From NCBI RefSeq assembly GCF_003574295.1, contig NZ_BHGK01000001.1, positions 496,001 through 560,000 of the forward strand: a DNA stretch of 64,000 nucleotides, in the 5' to 3' direction. The notes under the pieces are model-generated. The model did no database searches. It was not told the origin of the DNA and was given only the letters and a program-made list of their open reading frames with translations. The position numbers were made by a program, and so were the translations under genes. This document shows, piece by piece, positions 46,808 to 56,299 of the stretch. Origin of the DNA: Mediterraneibacter butyricigenes (GTDB lineage Bacteria; Bacillota; Clostridia; Lachnospirales; Lachnospiraceae). Every line of letters starts with the position of its first letter. Positions within the stretch are counted from its first letter, which is position 1.

Positions 46808-47878
46808 TTATTCTGCTATCATATCTGCTATCATTCGTTCATAGGTTTCTCTCATACCTATTTGTGGTTTCCATCCTAATTTTCTTAACTTTTCTCCACT
46901 GAGATGCATTTTCACAGAAGGAGCATATCCGCAATCTGTTTCCGGAATCTCAATCCGGGTTTTAATTCTTCCTTGTGCTACCTGATCTGCTACCAACATT
47001 GCCATTTCCCGGATTTGCATATGAGATTCCTCATTTACCACATTATAAGCCTCCCCATCACTTCCACAAGTTCCAAGAAGTAATAATGCCGCAACCACAT
47101 CCCGGATATAGCAATAATTTCCTTCTGATGTTCCTGCTGTATGCAGAACAATATCTTCTCCGTGGATCGCACTCCTTGCAAACTGAGCATAAACACGGTT
47201 ATCTTCTCCGGAGACTCCCGCTCCAAATGTCTGAGCCAGTCGCGCAATTCGAACCGGCAATTTGTATTCGGATGAATAAGCTGCACACAGACATTCACAC
47301 AGCCTCTTTCCTTCCGGATAACAACTCCTTGCACTGGTCAGATCTACATATCCTAACTCTTTTTCCGTCACTCTTTCCAGTAACGGATCCGGTGTACCAT
47401 ACACTTCCATAGAAGAAAGATATACTATTCCCTTGGTCTGTTTCTTTCTGGCTAACTCTAATATATTTTTCGTCCCCTCACAGGAAATATTCAGCGTTTC
47501 CACCGGTTTCTCTATCATTGTTTTCGAAGTAGTCACACTTGCCGTATGGAAAATGTAATCTACATTTCCTTTATAATCGATTGGCTCTGTAATATCTCCT
47601 ACATAAAGTTCTAAATCCGCTTCCTTCAAAAGTAAATTAAATTCTCTTTCTGCTTTTTTCTGATCTCGTATCGCAGCAATCACATGAATTCCCAGATTTT
47701 TTTTTCGATTTCCCAGCAGAAATGTCTTCACTAACATTTTCCCCACAAATCCGGTAGCTCCAGATACCAATACCGAACTGTTTCTATATTTTTTCAGATC
47801 TTCTTCATGTTGCTCTACTACATATTCCAGATCTTCCATCTGCATACTTCCTGCAACAAATAAATTCTTAACATCCAT
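46808..47878 (-). CDS. NAD-dependent epimerase/dehydratase (SDR) paired with TarI
   Basis: A 356-residue extended SDR. After a 33-residue leader, VSGATGFVGKML (38-49) binds NAD(P). VDYIFHTASVTTS, IVYLSSMEVYG, the catalytic SCYPEGKR (YxxxK) and VRIARLAQTFGAG follow, resembling UDP-glucuronate decarboxylase-like enzymes. It overlaps the TarI-type cytidylyltransferase by 11 nt, so the two products probably act in one pathway, possibly reducing or epimerising a sugar or its CDP form. It is not the medium-chain dehydrogenase TarJ. The start is uncertain: ATG at 47878, or two ATGs 33-39 nt later after GCAGGAAGT. Confidence 0.78.
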   Translation of the reverse strand: MDVKNLFVAGSMQMEDLEYVVEQHEEDLKKYRNSSVLVSGATGFVGKMLVKTFLLGNRKKNLGIHVIAAIRDQKKAEREFNLLLKEADLELYVGDITEPIDYKGNVDYIFHTASVTTSKTMIEKPVETLNISCEGTKNILELARKKQTKGIVYLSSMEVYGTPDPLLERVTEKELGYVDLTSARSCYPEGKRLCECLCAAYSSEYKLPVRIARLAQTFGAGVSGEDNRVYAQFARSAIHGEDIVLHTAGTSEGNYCYIRDVVAALLLLGTCGSDGEAYNVVNEESHMQIREMAMLVADQVAQGRIKTRIEIPETDCGYAPSVKMHLSGEKLRKLGWKPQIGMRETYERMIADMIAE

Positions 47879-48587
47879 ATAACTGTGAATTTTCCCTTTC
47901 TTCTGCCAATGCCTTAAATGTAAAATAATCCATCGGCGTCGTTATTTTAATATTTTCTACCGGGCCTTCCACTGTGAACAATTCATGGCCGTTCCATTGC
48001 ATGATACTTGCCGAATCAATAAAGTCATATTTTTCTTCTTTGATTGCCCGCTCATGAGCTTCCAAAATTTCTTTTAAATGAAATCCCTGCGGAGCACGTG
48101 CAAACAAGCATTTCGATCTGTCAATGACCCGATCCACTCTTTCTTTTTCATCCACCTGAATAATCGTTTCCGTAACCGGTGCCACCGTAATAGCCGAGCC
48201 ATGTTCCCGGATAGACTGCAAACAATCTGTGATCGTTTTTCTCTCAATTAATGGACGTACCCCGTCATGAATCAAAACGTTTGCCTCTTCTCCAAACAGT
48301 TCTTCTGCCTTTTTCAATCCATGATAAATGGATTCCTGACCTGTCTTTCCGCCAGGAACAACTGCCTTTACCTTATCCATATTATATTGCTTTAAAAGCT
48401 TTTCTAAAAACGGAATCCAGTCTTCCACACAAGCAACCACAATCCCATCCATTTCTTCATGATTCTGAAAATGTTCCAGAGTATGAATGATAATTTCTTT
48501 CCCATGTAATTTTAAGAACTGTTTCGGCAACGCTTTCTGATTCATTCTGCGTCCGATTCCACCCGCAAATATGACTGCAACATTCAT
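47868..48587 (-). CDS. IspD/TarI-type cytidylyltransferase
   Basis: A 239-residue CTP-dependent nucleotidyltransferase. MNVAVIFAGGIGRRMN (1-16) is the CTP loop, LPKQFLKLHGK the conserved Lys, VLIHDGVRPL and ARAPQGFHL the substrate site, and NIKITTPMDYF the family end. This subgroup covers MEP cytidylyltransferase and D-ribitol-5-P cytidylyltransferase (TarI). Context with TagF-like transferases favours CDP-ribitol or a related CDP-alditol over isoprenoid synthesis. The start at 48587 gives the standard N-terminus; 42 nt upstream an ATG without ribosome site would add a charged extension. Confidence 0.85.
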   Translation of the reverse strand: MNVAVIFAGGIGRRMNQKALPKQFLKLHGKEIIIHTLEHFQNHEEMDGIVVACVEDWIPFLEKLLKQYNMDKVKAVVPGGKTGQESIYHGLKKAEELFGEEANVLIHDGVRPLIERKTITDCLQSIREHGSAITVAPVTETIIQVDEKERVDRVIDRSKCLFARAPQGFHLKEILEAHERAIKEEKYDFIDSASIMQWNGHELFTVEGPVENIKITTPMDYFTFKALAEERENSQLYGC

Positions 48588-48653
48588 TGATTTTTCATCC
48601 TCTTCTTTCCACAACGGATTTCTTTCCATATTTTTTTATTTTATCATTTTTCA

Positions 48654-48689
48654 TAAAAAAAGAAAAGTCCCCATCACAACTATGATGGG
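48654..48689 (-). terminator. Terminator after the tandem GT2 gene
   Basis: Minus strand CCCATCA (48689-48683) and TGATGGG (48676-48670) pair over a 6-nt loop, followed by ACTTTTCTTTTTTT. It divides the 48718-50913 gene from the TarI unit. Confidence 0.78.
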
Positions 48690-48717
48690 CACTCTATTCC
48701 TTAATACATTTCCATTT

Positions 48718-50913
48718 TTATCCCAGCGTAAATGGGGCTTCCGTAATCGGGAAGTTCTTATTATAAAACGGATCCCCCTCATCTAATACTTTTTGCCATT
48801 TTTTCTGGAACTTTTTCTTCTCTTTTTCAAAACGTTCTATCTTTTCTTCCGTATCCTCATATCCTCTGGATTTCGATTCATAATGATGCCATTCTGCAAA
48901 TGCATTAAACACGATCAGTTTGTTTAACTCTCGTAACTTCAGACAATAATCCACATCGTTACAGGCAATGACGAACTGTTCATCAAAACCACCGACCTGT
49001 TCAAACAGATCTTTTTTTGTCATCATACACGCTGCCGTTACCGCACTGTAATTGCAGTTAATTCTCGCACGTCCCATATATCCAAACTCGTCTTTTCCAA
49101 TTTTCATATTGACATGACCCGCGTAATTGTCAAATCCGATTACAATTCCTGCATGTTGAACCGTATCGTCTGCATATAATAATTTTGCACCTACAGCACC
49201 TACTTCTTCACGCATGCAACATCCCAACATTTCTTCCAGAGCATCTTCTGTCATCATTTCCGTATCATTATTCAGGAATAATAAATATTCTCCTTCTGCA
49301 GACTTCACCCCAAAGTTATTAATCGCTGAATAGTTAAATTCTTTCTCCCAGATAACAACTTTCACATTTTCATGTTGTTTTTTCAGCTTTTTATAATACT
49401 GGAAGGTTTCTTTCTTTTCACTGTTGTTCTCGATAATCACTATCTCAAAATTTTTATAGGAGTTCACCTGATATAAGGAACGTATGCATTTGTCCAGATC
49501 TGCTACATGGTCTTTATTTGGAATAATAATCGACACTTTCGGGTCGCCATGTATTGCATATTTTACATGATACATTCCCAGAAGTTCCGCATGCTCTACC
49601 GTTGCATCAATCTTCATTCTCTTCAAATGATCTTCAATCGCTTTTTTCCCGGCTTCATATGCATACATCTTACTTGCCGGATCTCCTGCAACTGAATTCA
49701 TGTGAACCCGCCAGTGATAGAGAATCATAGGAATATGCTTAATCTGCGTTGCATTTTCAATGCATCGAAACATCAGATCATAGTCCTGCGCTCCGTCATA
49801 CTCGCTGCAAAATCCACCAATTTTATCCACAATTTCTTTCTTCACCACAAAAAAATGGGTAATGTAATTATTAGAACGGAACAAATCTATACTGAAATCC
49901 GGTTTAAAATTCGGATCCAGATGCTTTGATCCATCTCCGGTTATCTTATCTTCATCTGTATACAGGATATCATAATCCGTTTCCTGTAATGCATTTACCA
50001 CTTCATACAGCGCATTCGGTGTCAGCAGATCATCATGATCAAATAATCCGATGTATTCTCCCGTTGCAAGTTCTAATGCACCGTTTGTATTTCCTGCGAT
50101 TCCAAGATTTTTTCCCAGGATTTTATATTTGATTCTGGAATCCTGCTGATGGTATCTTTCCAGTTCTTTTTCTACTTCTACATCCCCCTCACTTCCATCA
50201 GCGATACATAACTCCCAGTTTGAATAACTCTGAGAGATAACGGACTCTATCATTTCTCTCAGGAAATTGATTGGCGTTTTATAGGTCGGAACCACAATAC
50301 TGATCAATGGCTGCTTCTCAAATACCATTACTCTTTGCTTCTGTAATTCTTCTTTTGTCACCTTATTCTCTTCATACCATTCTTCATAAGGTTTTCCCGT
50401 TTTATTTACAGCTCTTTTGACATATTGCTTTATGTTTTTCATCCCATATTTCCGGATATAGTCTGCCATTTTTTTTGCATATTCCGGTTTCATATATTTC
50501 AGAGACCTTCGAATAAAAGAGACTCCATCACGCATTTTCTGTTTTTTCAAAATTTTGTCACCGTTTATGCTGATTTCTTTTTTTCGGATTCCATCTGTAA
50601 TATAGAATTTATATTCAGTTTCTTCGCTTGTCTCAAATTCAATTTTAAAACCACAATTTTCTTCTTCAGATACTCCAAAGTCAGATTCAACACCATCCCT
50701 TCTTGTTTTCCGTGTAACTTTTATCTTTACAGACTCTCCCTTGGAATCTTCCACCCTAAATCGAACATCCTTCGACCCTTCTGTAGAAATTGCCCAGCCC
50801 TGAATCACCATGTTATTTTTCACAATTTCTATTCTTTCAATCTCATAGGAAATCGTGCTGTCCTTTTCTGTTTTTTTATTTTTCTTACCATTCATGCGGT
50901 ATTTTAAATTCAT
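48718..50913 (-). CDS. Two-domain GT2 glycosyltransferase with N-terminal beta domain
   Basis: A 731-residue cytosolic enzyme. Residues about 22-125 form an all-beta accessory module (NNMVIQGWAISTEG, FRVEDSKGESVKIKV) seen at the front of some large surface-glycan transferases. The first GT-A domain (about 203-440) starts PLISIVVPTYKTPINFLREM and has LFDHDDLL and YTDEDKI. The second (about 465-690) starts PKVSIIIPNKDHVADLDKC and has LFLNNDTEMM and FVIACNDVDYCLKL. Both DxD-like sites look intact, suggesting two transfer activities in one chain. Transcribed alone from a promoter at 50964-50992 and ended by a strong terminator. Confidence 0.9.
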   Translation of the reverse strand: MNLKYRMNGKKNKKTEKDSTISYEIERIEIVKNNMVIQGWAISTEGSKDVRFRVEDSKGESVKIKVTRKTRRDGVESDFGVSEEENCGFKIEFETSEETEYKFYITDGIRKKEISINGDKILKKQKMRDGVSFIRRSLKYMKPEYAKKMADYIRKYGMKNIKQYVKRAVNKTGKPYEEWYEENKVTKEELQKQRVMVFEKQPLISIVVPTYKTPINFLREMIESVISQSYSNWELCIADGSEGDVEVEKELERYHQQDSRIKYKILGKNLGIAGNTNGALELATGEYIGLFDHDDLLTPNALYEVVNALQETDYDILYTDEDKITGDGSKHLDPNFKPDFSIDLFRSNNYITHFFVVKKEIVDKIGGFCSEYDGAQDYDLMFRCIENATQIKHIPMILYHWRVHMNSVAGDPASKMYAYEAGKKAIEDHLKRMKIDATVEHAELLGMYHVKYAIHGDPKVSIIIPNKDHVADLDKCIRSLYQVNSYKNFEIVIIENNSEKKETFQYYKKLKKQHENVKVVIWEKEFNYSAINNFGVKSAEGEYLLFLNNDTEMMTEDALEEMLGCCMREEVGAVGAKLLYADDTVQHAGIVIGFDNYAGHVNMKIGKDEFGYMGRARINCNYSAVTAACMMTKKDLFEQVGGFDEQFVIACNDVDYCLKLRELNKLIVFNAFAEWHHYESKSRGYEDTEEKIERFEKEKKKFQKKWQKVLDEGDPFYNKNFPITEAPFTLG

Positions 50914-50963
50914 GCTTTTCTCCCTATTCTATAAGAATCATTCCGACTTTCACAAACACCCTC

Positions 50964-50992
50964 AGTATACCCCTCGCCTTAGATATTGTACA
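50964..50992 (-). promoter_or_regulatory. Promoter of the tandem GT2 gene
   Basis: Minus strand TGTACA (50992-50987), 17-bp spacer, TATACT (50969-50964). Confidence 0.5.
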
Positions 50993-51045
50993 GGTTTTTC
51001 TCTGCTTTTTTCAATTGATCCTTTCTTAATTTCTTATTTTTAAAA

Positions 51046-51073
51046 CAGGCCATATTCCTGAGAATACAGCCTG
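51046..51073 (-). terminator. Terminator after the ChW-GDPD gene
   Basis: Minus strand CAGGCTGTATTC and GAATATGGCCTG form a 12-bp stem with two G-U pairs over a 4-nt loop, followed by TTTT. It lies about 40 nt past the stop. Confidence 0.7.
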
Positions 51074-51111
51074 CTAATAAATCGTTTTCTATTCCGTTTT
51101 TTATTGACCTT

Positions 51112-53199
51112 CTATTGATCCCACATTACATTATCCACTGTAAAGGAAGTAATTCCGCGATCCATTAAGATTCCCAGAGAGGTTTTATCCTTCACCGAAT
51201 AAATATTCACCCTGATATCCGAATCTACGTATGCTTTTTCATCCCCGTTTACCAGATTCCGACAATTCACCGATACTCCCACATTATAATTCTTCAACCA
51301 TTCAATATCTGTGGTCTGCGCAGATTCGATTCCGTATGTCAGCGTAATATTCGGATTCATTTCCCTCAATAACTGTAAATACAGATTATTAAAGGACGTC
51401 ACGATCACATCGTCCTGTATTCCCCGTTCCACCAAAATCTGATACAGCTCTTTCACACTGTCAAAGGAATTCAGATTCTTGGTATCCAGTTGAGGAATAC
51501 ATCCATATTCTCCACAGATGTCCAGGAATTCATCCAATCTTGGGATTCGTCGCTCGTAATTATTATAATTTCCTACTCCGTTTCCTGTCTTGATATTGTA
51601 CTTGGAATAATTACACAATTCCTCATATGTCAAATCCGAAATATTTACATTCACACCACATATGTTGGAAAGATTATTGTCATGGGACAACACAAAGACG
51701 CCATCTTTTGTCTCATTTACATCAGTCTCTATAGAATCAAATCCAGCCTGACCGGCAAGTGTAAATGCCGGGATAGAATTATCCGGCGCTTTTCCACGAA
51801 GTCCGCGGTGTGCCGTAAAGAATGCATCACTCTTCAGGATTACTCCGTGATTTACCTGTACGGTTAATTGCTTAGAACCGATTCTTCCGTTTGCATCCTG
51901 TGCCGTTGCCGTAATCACATATTTTCCGGAAACCGTAGGCGTCCATTTTACTTCTTCTTTCGCTCCGACTGTCGCGATTTCTCCGCTTTCTCCGGTTGTC
52001 TCATTCTTCCAGGAATAGGTGGTCTGTACTCCATTTACATTTCCTGTAAAGGCTGAGGAAAGTGTCAGCTCCGTATTGACTGCAACGCTTCCGCCTGCGC
52101 TGCTCTGAATCTGCGACAGACTCCATGTTCCGGATACTGTCTGGTTTTCACCGTTTCCTTTTTCTACAAATGCATTCGTTTCTGTAAAAGTTCTGGCATT
52201 CTTTGGCAATACCATCACCTGAATACTCTCCAGTCGATAGGAATATCCTGCGGTTCCGGCTTCTTCTCCATTTTTAGCCCAGCCAAGCCAGCCATAATGC
52301 TGTGCATGTACCCGATAATAGACATCACATTTTTCCGCAATCTCTCCGGTCAGTCGGATACGGATTGCTTCCAGTCGTTTAGACTGCCCTTCCGTTCCCG
52401 ATTTTTCTCCGTTTTTCTTCCAGTCTTTTTCCCAACCATAAGTCTGCACATGCGTTTGATATTCTATATTGCCCTTATATGGTTGATTTTTTAAAGATAA
52501 TTGGATACTTTCCAGTCTCTTAGACAGCCCTGTAGTCCCGGACTCATATCCATTCGTCCTCATTCCTTGCCAACCATAAGTCTGTACATGCGTCTGATAT
52601 TGCACCCCTGTATCCGCACTCAGATAAGAATAGCCCGTATCACCAGGTGCCCCGGTTCCTTTGTCCACCAACATAATCTGAATGGCTTCCAACCGTTTCG
52701 AATAACCACTGGTACCCGCCGGTTTTCCATTCTTTGTCCAGCCAAGCCAGCCATAGGTCTGGCAGTGAACCCGGTAGTATATATCATATTTTTCTGAAAG
52801 TTGTCCGGTCAGACGAATCTGGACTGCTTCCAATCTTTTAGACTGTCCAACTGTACCTGAGACCTGTCCGTTTTTCTTCCAGTCTTTTTCCCAACCATAA
52901 GTCTGTACATGACTGCGATATTCAATATTTCCGAAATAATTTCTAATATTAGACACCTGAATCTTCAGGCCCTCCAACCGCAGACTGGAACCTGTGGTTC
53001 CGGAAGATTCTCCATTGTATACAGATTCTATCCATCCCTTTTTCTGAACATGAGTAGAATAACTGACCATGGCCGACTCATTCGCCTGCGTCTCTACCTC
53101 ATTCTCCGCATGAACCTGCACTGTTGGGAAAACGCAACTAACTCCCATAAGAAAGACTCCGGCCAGTATGCCGATTCTTCGTCTCCAACTTTTTACCAT
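51112..53199 (-). CDS. Secreted ChW-repeat glycerophosphodiester phosphodiesterase
   Basis: A 695-residue exported protein. Signal peptide 1-31 (VQVHA-EN). Six ChW repeats (about 38-340) in two sets of three, each with THVQTYGW and SKRLEAIQI hallmarks. An Ig/PKD-like domain (about 360-450) follows. The C-terminal GDPD domain (about 455-695) opens FFTAHRGLRGKAPDNSIPAF and has SIETDVNETKDGVFVLSHD, giving the HR / E-x-D / H metal and catalytic set; the usual PENT reads PDNS. It should cleave glycerophosphodiesters outside the cell, either lipid head groups or a glycerol-phosphate polymer of the kind the adjacent TagF-like genes would make. Own promoter and terminator. Confidence 0.88.
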   Translation of the reverse strand: MVKSWRRRIGILAGVFLMGVSCVFPTVQVHAENEVETQANESAMVSYSTHVQKKGWIESVYNGESSGTTGSSLRLEGLKIQVSNIRNYFGNIEYRSHVQTYGWEKDWKKNGQVSGTVGQSKRLEAVQIRLTGQLSEKYDIYYRVHCQTYGWLGWTKNGKPAGTSGYSKRLEAIQIMLVDKGTGAPGDTGYSYLSADTGVQYQTHVQTYGWQGMRTNGYESGTTGLSKRLESIQLSLKNQPYKGNIEYQTHVQTYGWEKDWKKNGEKSGTEGQSKRLEAIRIRLTGEIAEKCDVYYRVHAQHYGWLGWAKNGEEAGTAGYSYRLESIQVMVLPKNARTFTETNAFVEKGNGENQTVSGTWSLSQIQSSAGGSVAVNTELTLSSAFTGNVNGVQTTYSWKNETTGESGEIATVGAKEEVKWTPTVSGKYVITATAQDANGRIGSKQLTVQVNHGVILKSDAFFTAHRGLRGKAPDNSIPAFTLAGQAGFDSIETDVNETKDGVFVLSHDNNLSNICGVNVNISDLTYEELCNYSKYNIKTGNGVGNYNNYERRIPRLDEFLDICGEYGCIPQLDTKNLNSFDSVKELYQILVERGIQDDVIVTSFNNLYLQLLREMNPNITLTYGIESAQTTDIEWLKNYNVGVSVNCRNLVNGDEKAYVDSDIRVNIYSVKDKTSLGILMDRGITSFTVDNVMWDQ

Positions 53200-53272
53200 A
53201 ATACTCCTCTCATATCTGTTGACATTCTTCGTATCATTCTATCTAATCAATTTTTCGCGTAATAATATATAA

Positions 53273-53301
53273 AGTATATCACAATTTAAGTTTTACAACA
53301 A
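53273..53301 (-). promoter_or_regulatory. Promoter of the ChW-GDPD gene
   Basis: Minus strand TTGTTG (53301-53296), 17-bp spacer ending TGA, TATACT (53278-53273), an extended -10. Confidence 0.55.
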
Positions 53302-53326
53302 GATCAGGAACTTCCGTACGCCTTAA

Positions 53327-53377
53327 AATAAAGATAAGGTACCAACCACTCCCTGCAATTGATCCCTTATCCTTATT
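53327..53377 (-). terminator. Long-stem hairpin after the ChW-GH25 gene
   Basis: AATAAGGATAAGG and CCTTATCTTTATT (minus strand) pair over 13 bp with one G-U, around a 25-nt loop, 67 nt past the GH25 stop. T-run is weak, so termination is likely but not certain. Confidence 0.5.
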
Positions 53378-53443
53378 GTCTCTTCTTTTTGTTTTTTCTG
53401 TTCTTTCAATCAATCTTGATTATTCTTTTTGATTTTATCGCTC

Positions 53444-56254
53444 CTAATACAGCTTATACGCCACATTCCGATCCACGTATCCGCTGATTCCCGGTACGCT
53501 TCCCTTGGAGGTAAACTGCCAGATCGTGACATTTCCTTTTCCGGCATAACCGTGTCCCAGTCCGAAGCTTCGATATCTTGCCACCCATACATCTTCATCT
53601 GCATAGTGGTTCATATCGATATAATTATTCAACCAGTTAGTATTCGAATAAATCATAAATTTATATCCCGCATTCTCGATTTCTTTCTGGAATGCATCGA
53701 TGATCTGGGTCAATTTTTCTTTCCCAAGTACCTGTTGTGTCGCATCTTCTACGTCATAAGCAACCGGGAAAGAAAGCTTTCTTCCGTTTAAAGTTCGAAT
53801 CACAGACTGTGCCTCCGCCTTCGCCTGTGCCACCGTAGTCGCATACCCATATTTATATACACCGACACGCACTCCATTTGCAATTGCCTGATTATAGTTC
53901 TGCTCAAACGTCGCATCTACCTGGTTATTTCTGGTTGTGATCCGAAGCATGGCAAATTCATTTCCTGCATTCTTCACGCTAGACCAGATTACATTTCCGT
54001 TATATGCAGACACGTCCACTCCATAAGCATTTCCACGGTAAGCATCCCTTAAGACGCCCGGTGCCGGAAGAACTTTGGGTATTACCAGAACCTGAATCAT
54101 CTCCACTCGTTTGCCCAGTCCTGCGGTCCCGGCCTCCGTACCATCTGCTGCCCATCCAAGCCAGCCATAGGTCTGCACGTAGACTCTGTAATAAATATGA
54201 TAATGCTGCGCCAGTTCATCCGTCAGTGACAGTTTGATGGCTTCCACCCGTTTGCCACTGTTGGCTGATCCGGCCTCTGCTCCATTTCCGGTTTCTGTAT
54301 TCCATCCGGTTCCCTGGGTATATGCCTGGTATTTCACTCCACCTTTAAACCGATCATCTGTCACGGATAATTTAAACGCTTCGATCCGCCGGCTCTGACC
54401 GGTGGTTCCACTGAACCCATTCCCATCCGCTTTCATCCATCCAACTCCCTGTACAAAAGTGGTAAGGGATACATTTCTTGCATAGGACGGGACATTTGTG
54501 GAGCCTGGTGCCGCCTCGCCTTTTGCAACCAATTTCACACGGATCGACTCAATACGCTTGCTCTGTCCATAGGTTCCTGCGACTTCCCCATTTTTCGCCC
54601 AGTCCAACCAGCCAATGGTCTGTACATGCACCTGATAATACACATCATAGTGCTTTGCCAGTTCGCCGGTCAGATTGATCTTCAACGCTTCCATTCGTTT
54701 GCCGCTGTTCTCTGCACCGGATACATTTCCTGCCGTTGCCAGATTCCGCCAACCATAAGTCTGTACATACGTCTGATACTGAATACTTCCGGTATATGTT
54801 CCATCCCCTACATACATACGCAGGGCTTCCATTCTCTTTCCTTCTCCGGTGGTTCCGGCCTCTGCTCCATTTTCTGCCTGAACCCAGCCTTTTCCTTCTA
54901 CATACACATCATAGGAGACGCCTTTAAGTTCCCGGCTCGGTCTGGTAGTGGCTCCCGGAGCCGCTCCACCTTTTGGCACCAGCTGAATCTGGATGGATTC
55001 AATTCGTTTTGCATAGCCGGAAGTTCCTGCCATTTCCCCGTTCTTTGCCCAGTCAAGCCAGCCGTAGGTCTGACAATGTACCCGATAGTACACATCATAT
55101 TTCTGTTCCAGATCCCCGGTCAGTTTTAACTGAATGGCTTCCAGCCGTTTGGACTGTCCCACCGTTCCGACGGAGCCGTAGTTCTGATTGTTCCAGTCTG
55201 TCCAACCGTTTCCCTGTACATGTGCACGGAAGGAAATGCCGCCATCTGTTTCACTTCTCACGCCGATCTGCAGGGATTCTACTCGTTTACTGAGTCCTGT
55301 CGTTCCGCTGAGTGCTCCGTTTGCGGCCCAGTCCTGCCAGCCATAAGTCTGGACATGAGATTTGTATACGATAGAATCCTGAATTTTTTTCGGGGTCGTA
55401 GTGGCTCCCGGGGCCTGTCCCCCTTTTGCAACCAGTACGATTTTCACGGATTCCAGTCGCTTATCCAGACCGACGGTTCCGCTGGTGTCTCCATTTTTCG
55501 CCCAGTCAAGCCAACCGTAAGTCTGCGCATGCACCGAATAATATACATCATACTGTTCTGCCAGTTTTCCGGTCAAACGTACCTGCAGAGCCTCCAGTCG
55601 TTTGGATTGTCCTGTGGTTCCGACTTCTGCTCCGTTGCTCTTCCAGTCCGTCCAGCCCACTTCCTGAATGAACGCACGATACTCTACGTTTCCGTCCACC
55701 GCACTGTCCACATTGATCTTCATGCTTTCCACACGTTTGCTCTGTCCGGTGGTTCCTTCTTCTTTTCCGTCTTTGACTTCCTTGATCCAACCGTAGGTCT
55801 GCACATGTGCCTGGTAGCGGATAGATGCACCTTCTGCCGCAACTGCGATTTCTTCCTTCGCGTCTTGTGTTTCAGGCGTCTGTCCTTCTTCCCCTGTCTG
55901 GTTTCCGTCCTTGTCCTCTGTAAACTCTGTGCCGGTCGTCTGTGAAGCGTCTGCATTTCCTGCGTTGCCACCGGAAGTCTGATCTTTGCCCGTTTCCTGA
56001 TTTTCTCCGGTAGTCTGATCCTGTCCGGAACCCTGAGTATCTCCGGTGTTCTGATCCTGTCCGGAAGTCTGGGATGGATCCTGGGTTGTATTTTGTGAGC
56101 CTTCTTCTGTATCGGTCGTCACCGAATTTGCCGCTTCCTGATTTGTCTCCTCCTGCACTGCCACATTTTTGCTTTCCTGTGCCCATACGGTTGCCCCGCT
56201 GAATCCGGTCAACACCATAGAGGCGCATAACAGTGCCACGATTGTTCTTTTCAT
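53444..56254 (-). CDS. Secreted ChW-repeat lysozyme (GH25)
   Basis: A 936-residue exported muramidase. Signal peptide about 1-26, then a Gln/Thr/Asp/Gly-rich disordered linker (about 28-135) with TSGQDQNTGDTQGSGQDQ-like repeats. Twelve ChW repeats follow (about 145-735) in four sets of three, the later sets more divergent (for example GNVSGAENSGKRMEAL). The C-terminal GH25 domain (about 740-936) has YGVDVSAYNG, FAMLRITTRN, VGVYKYGYA and the acidic VAYDVED, the family catalytic set; IWQF near the end is typical. It cuts the MurNAc-GlcNAc bond. Last gene of the three-gene ChW run, 45 nt after the GH73 gene. Confidence 0.92.
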   Translation of the reverse strand: MKRTIVALLCASMVLTGFSGATVWAQESKNVAVQEETNQEAANSVTTDTEEGSQNTTQDPSQTSGQDQNTGDTQGSGQDQTTGENQETGKDQTSGGNAGNADASQTTGTEFTEDKDGNQTGEEGQTPETQDAKEEIAVAAEGASIRYQAHVQTYGWIKEVKDGKEEGTTGQSKRVESMKINVDSAVDGNVEYRAFIQEVGWTDWKSNGAEVGTTGQSKRLEALQVRLTGKLAEQYDVYYSVHAQTYGWLDWAKNGDTSGTVGLDKRLESVKIVLVAKGGQAPGATTTPKKIQDSIVYKSHVQTYGWQDWAANGALSGTTGLSKRVESLQIGVRSETDGGISFRAHVQGNGWTDWNNQNYGSVGTVGQSKRLEAIQLKLTGDLEQKYDVYYRVHCQTYGWLDWAKNGEMAGTSGYAKRIESIQIQLVPKGGAAPGATTRPSRELKGVSYDVYVEGKGWVQAENGAEAGTTGEGKRMEALRMYVGDGTYTGSIQYQTYVQTYGWRNLATAGNVSGAENSGKRMEALKINLTGELAKHYDVYYQVHVQTIGWLDWAKNGEVAGTYGQSKRIESIRVKLVAKGEAAPGSTNVPSYARNVSLTTFVQGVGWMKADGNGFSGTTGQSRRIEAFKLSVTDDRFKGGVKYQAYTQGTGWNTETGNGAEAGSANSGKRVEAIKLSLTDELAQHYHIYYRVYVQTYGWLGWAADGTEAGTAGLGKRVEMIQVLVIPKVLPAPGVLRDAYRGNAYGVDVSAYNGNVIWSSVKNAGNEFAMLRITTRNNQVDATFEQNYNQAIANGVRVGVYKYGYATTVAQAKAEAQSVIRTLNGRKLSFPVAYDVEDATQQVLGKEKLTQIIDAFQKEIENAGYKFMIYSNTNWLNNYIDMNHYADEDVWVARYRSFGLGHGYAGKGNVTIWQFTSKGSVPGISGYVDRNVAYKLY

Positions 56255-56299
56255 CCGTCTCTCCTTTTCCCGCTTCGCTTTTGTTACTTCTTTTATTTC

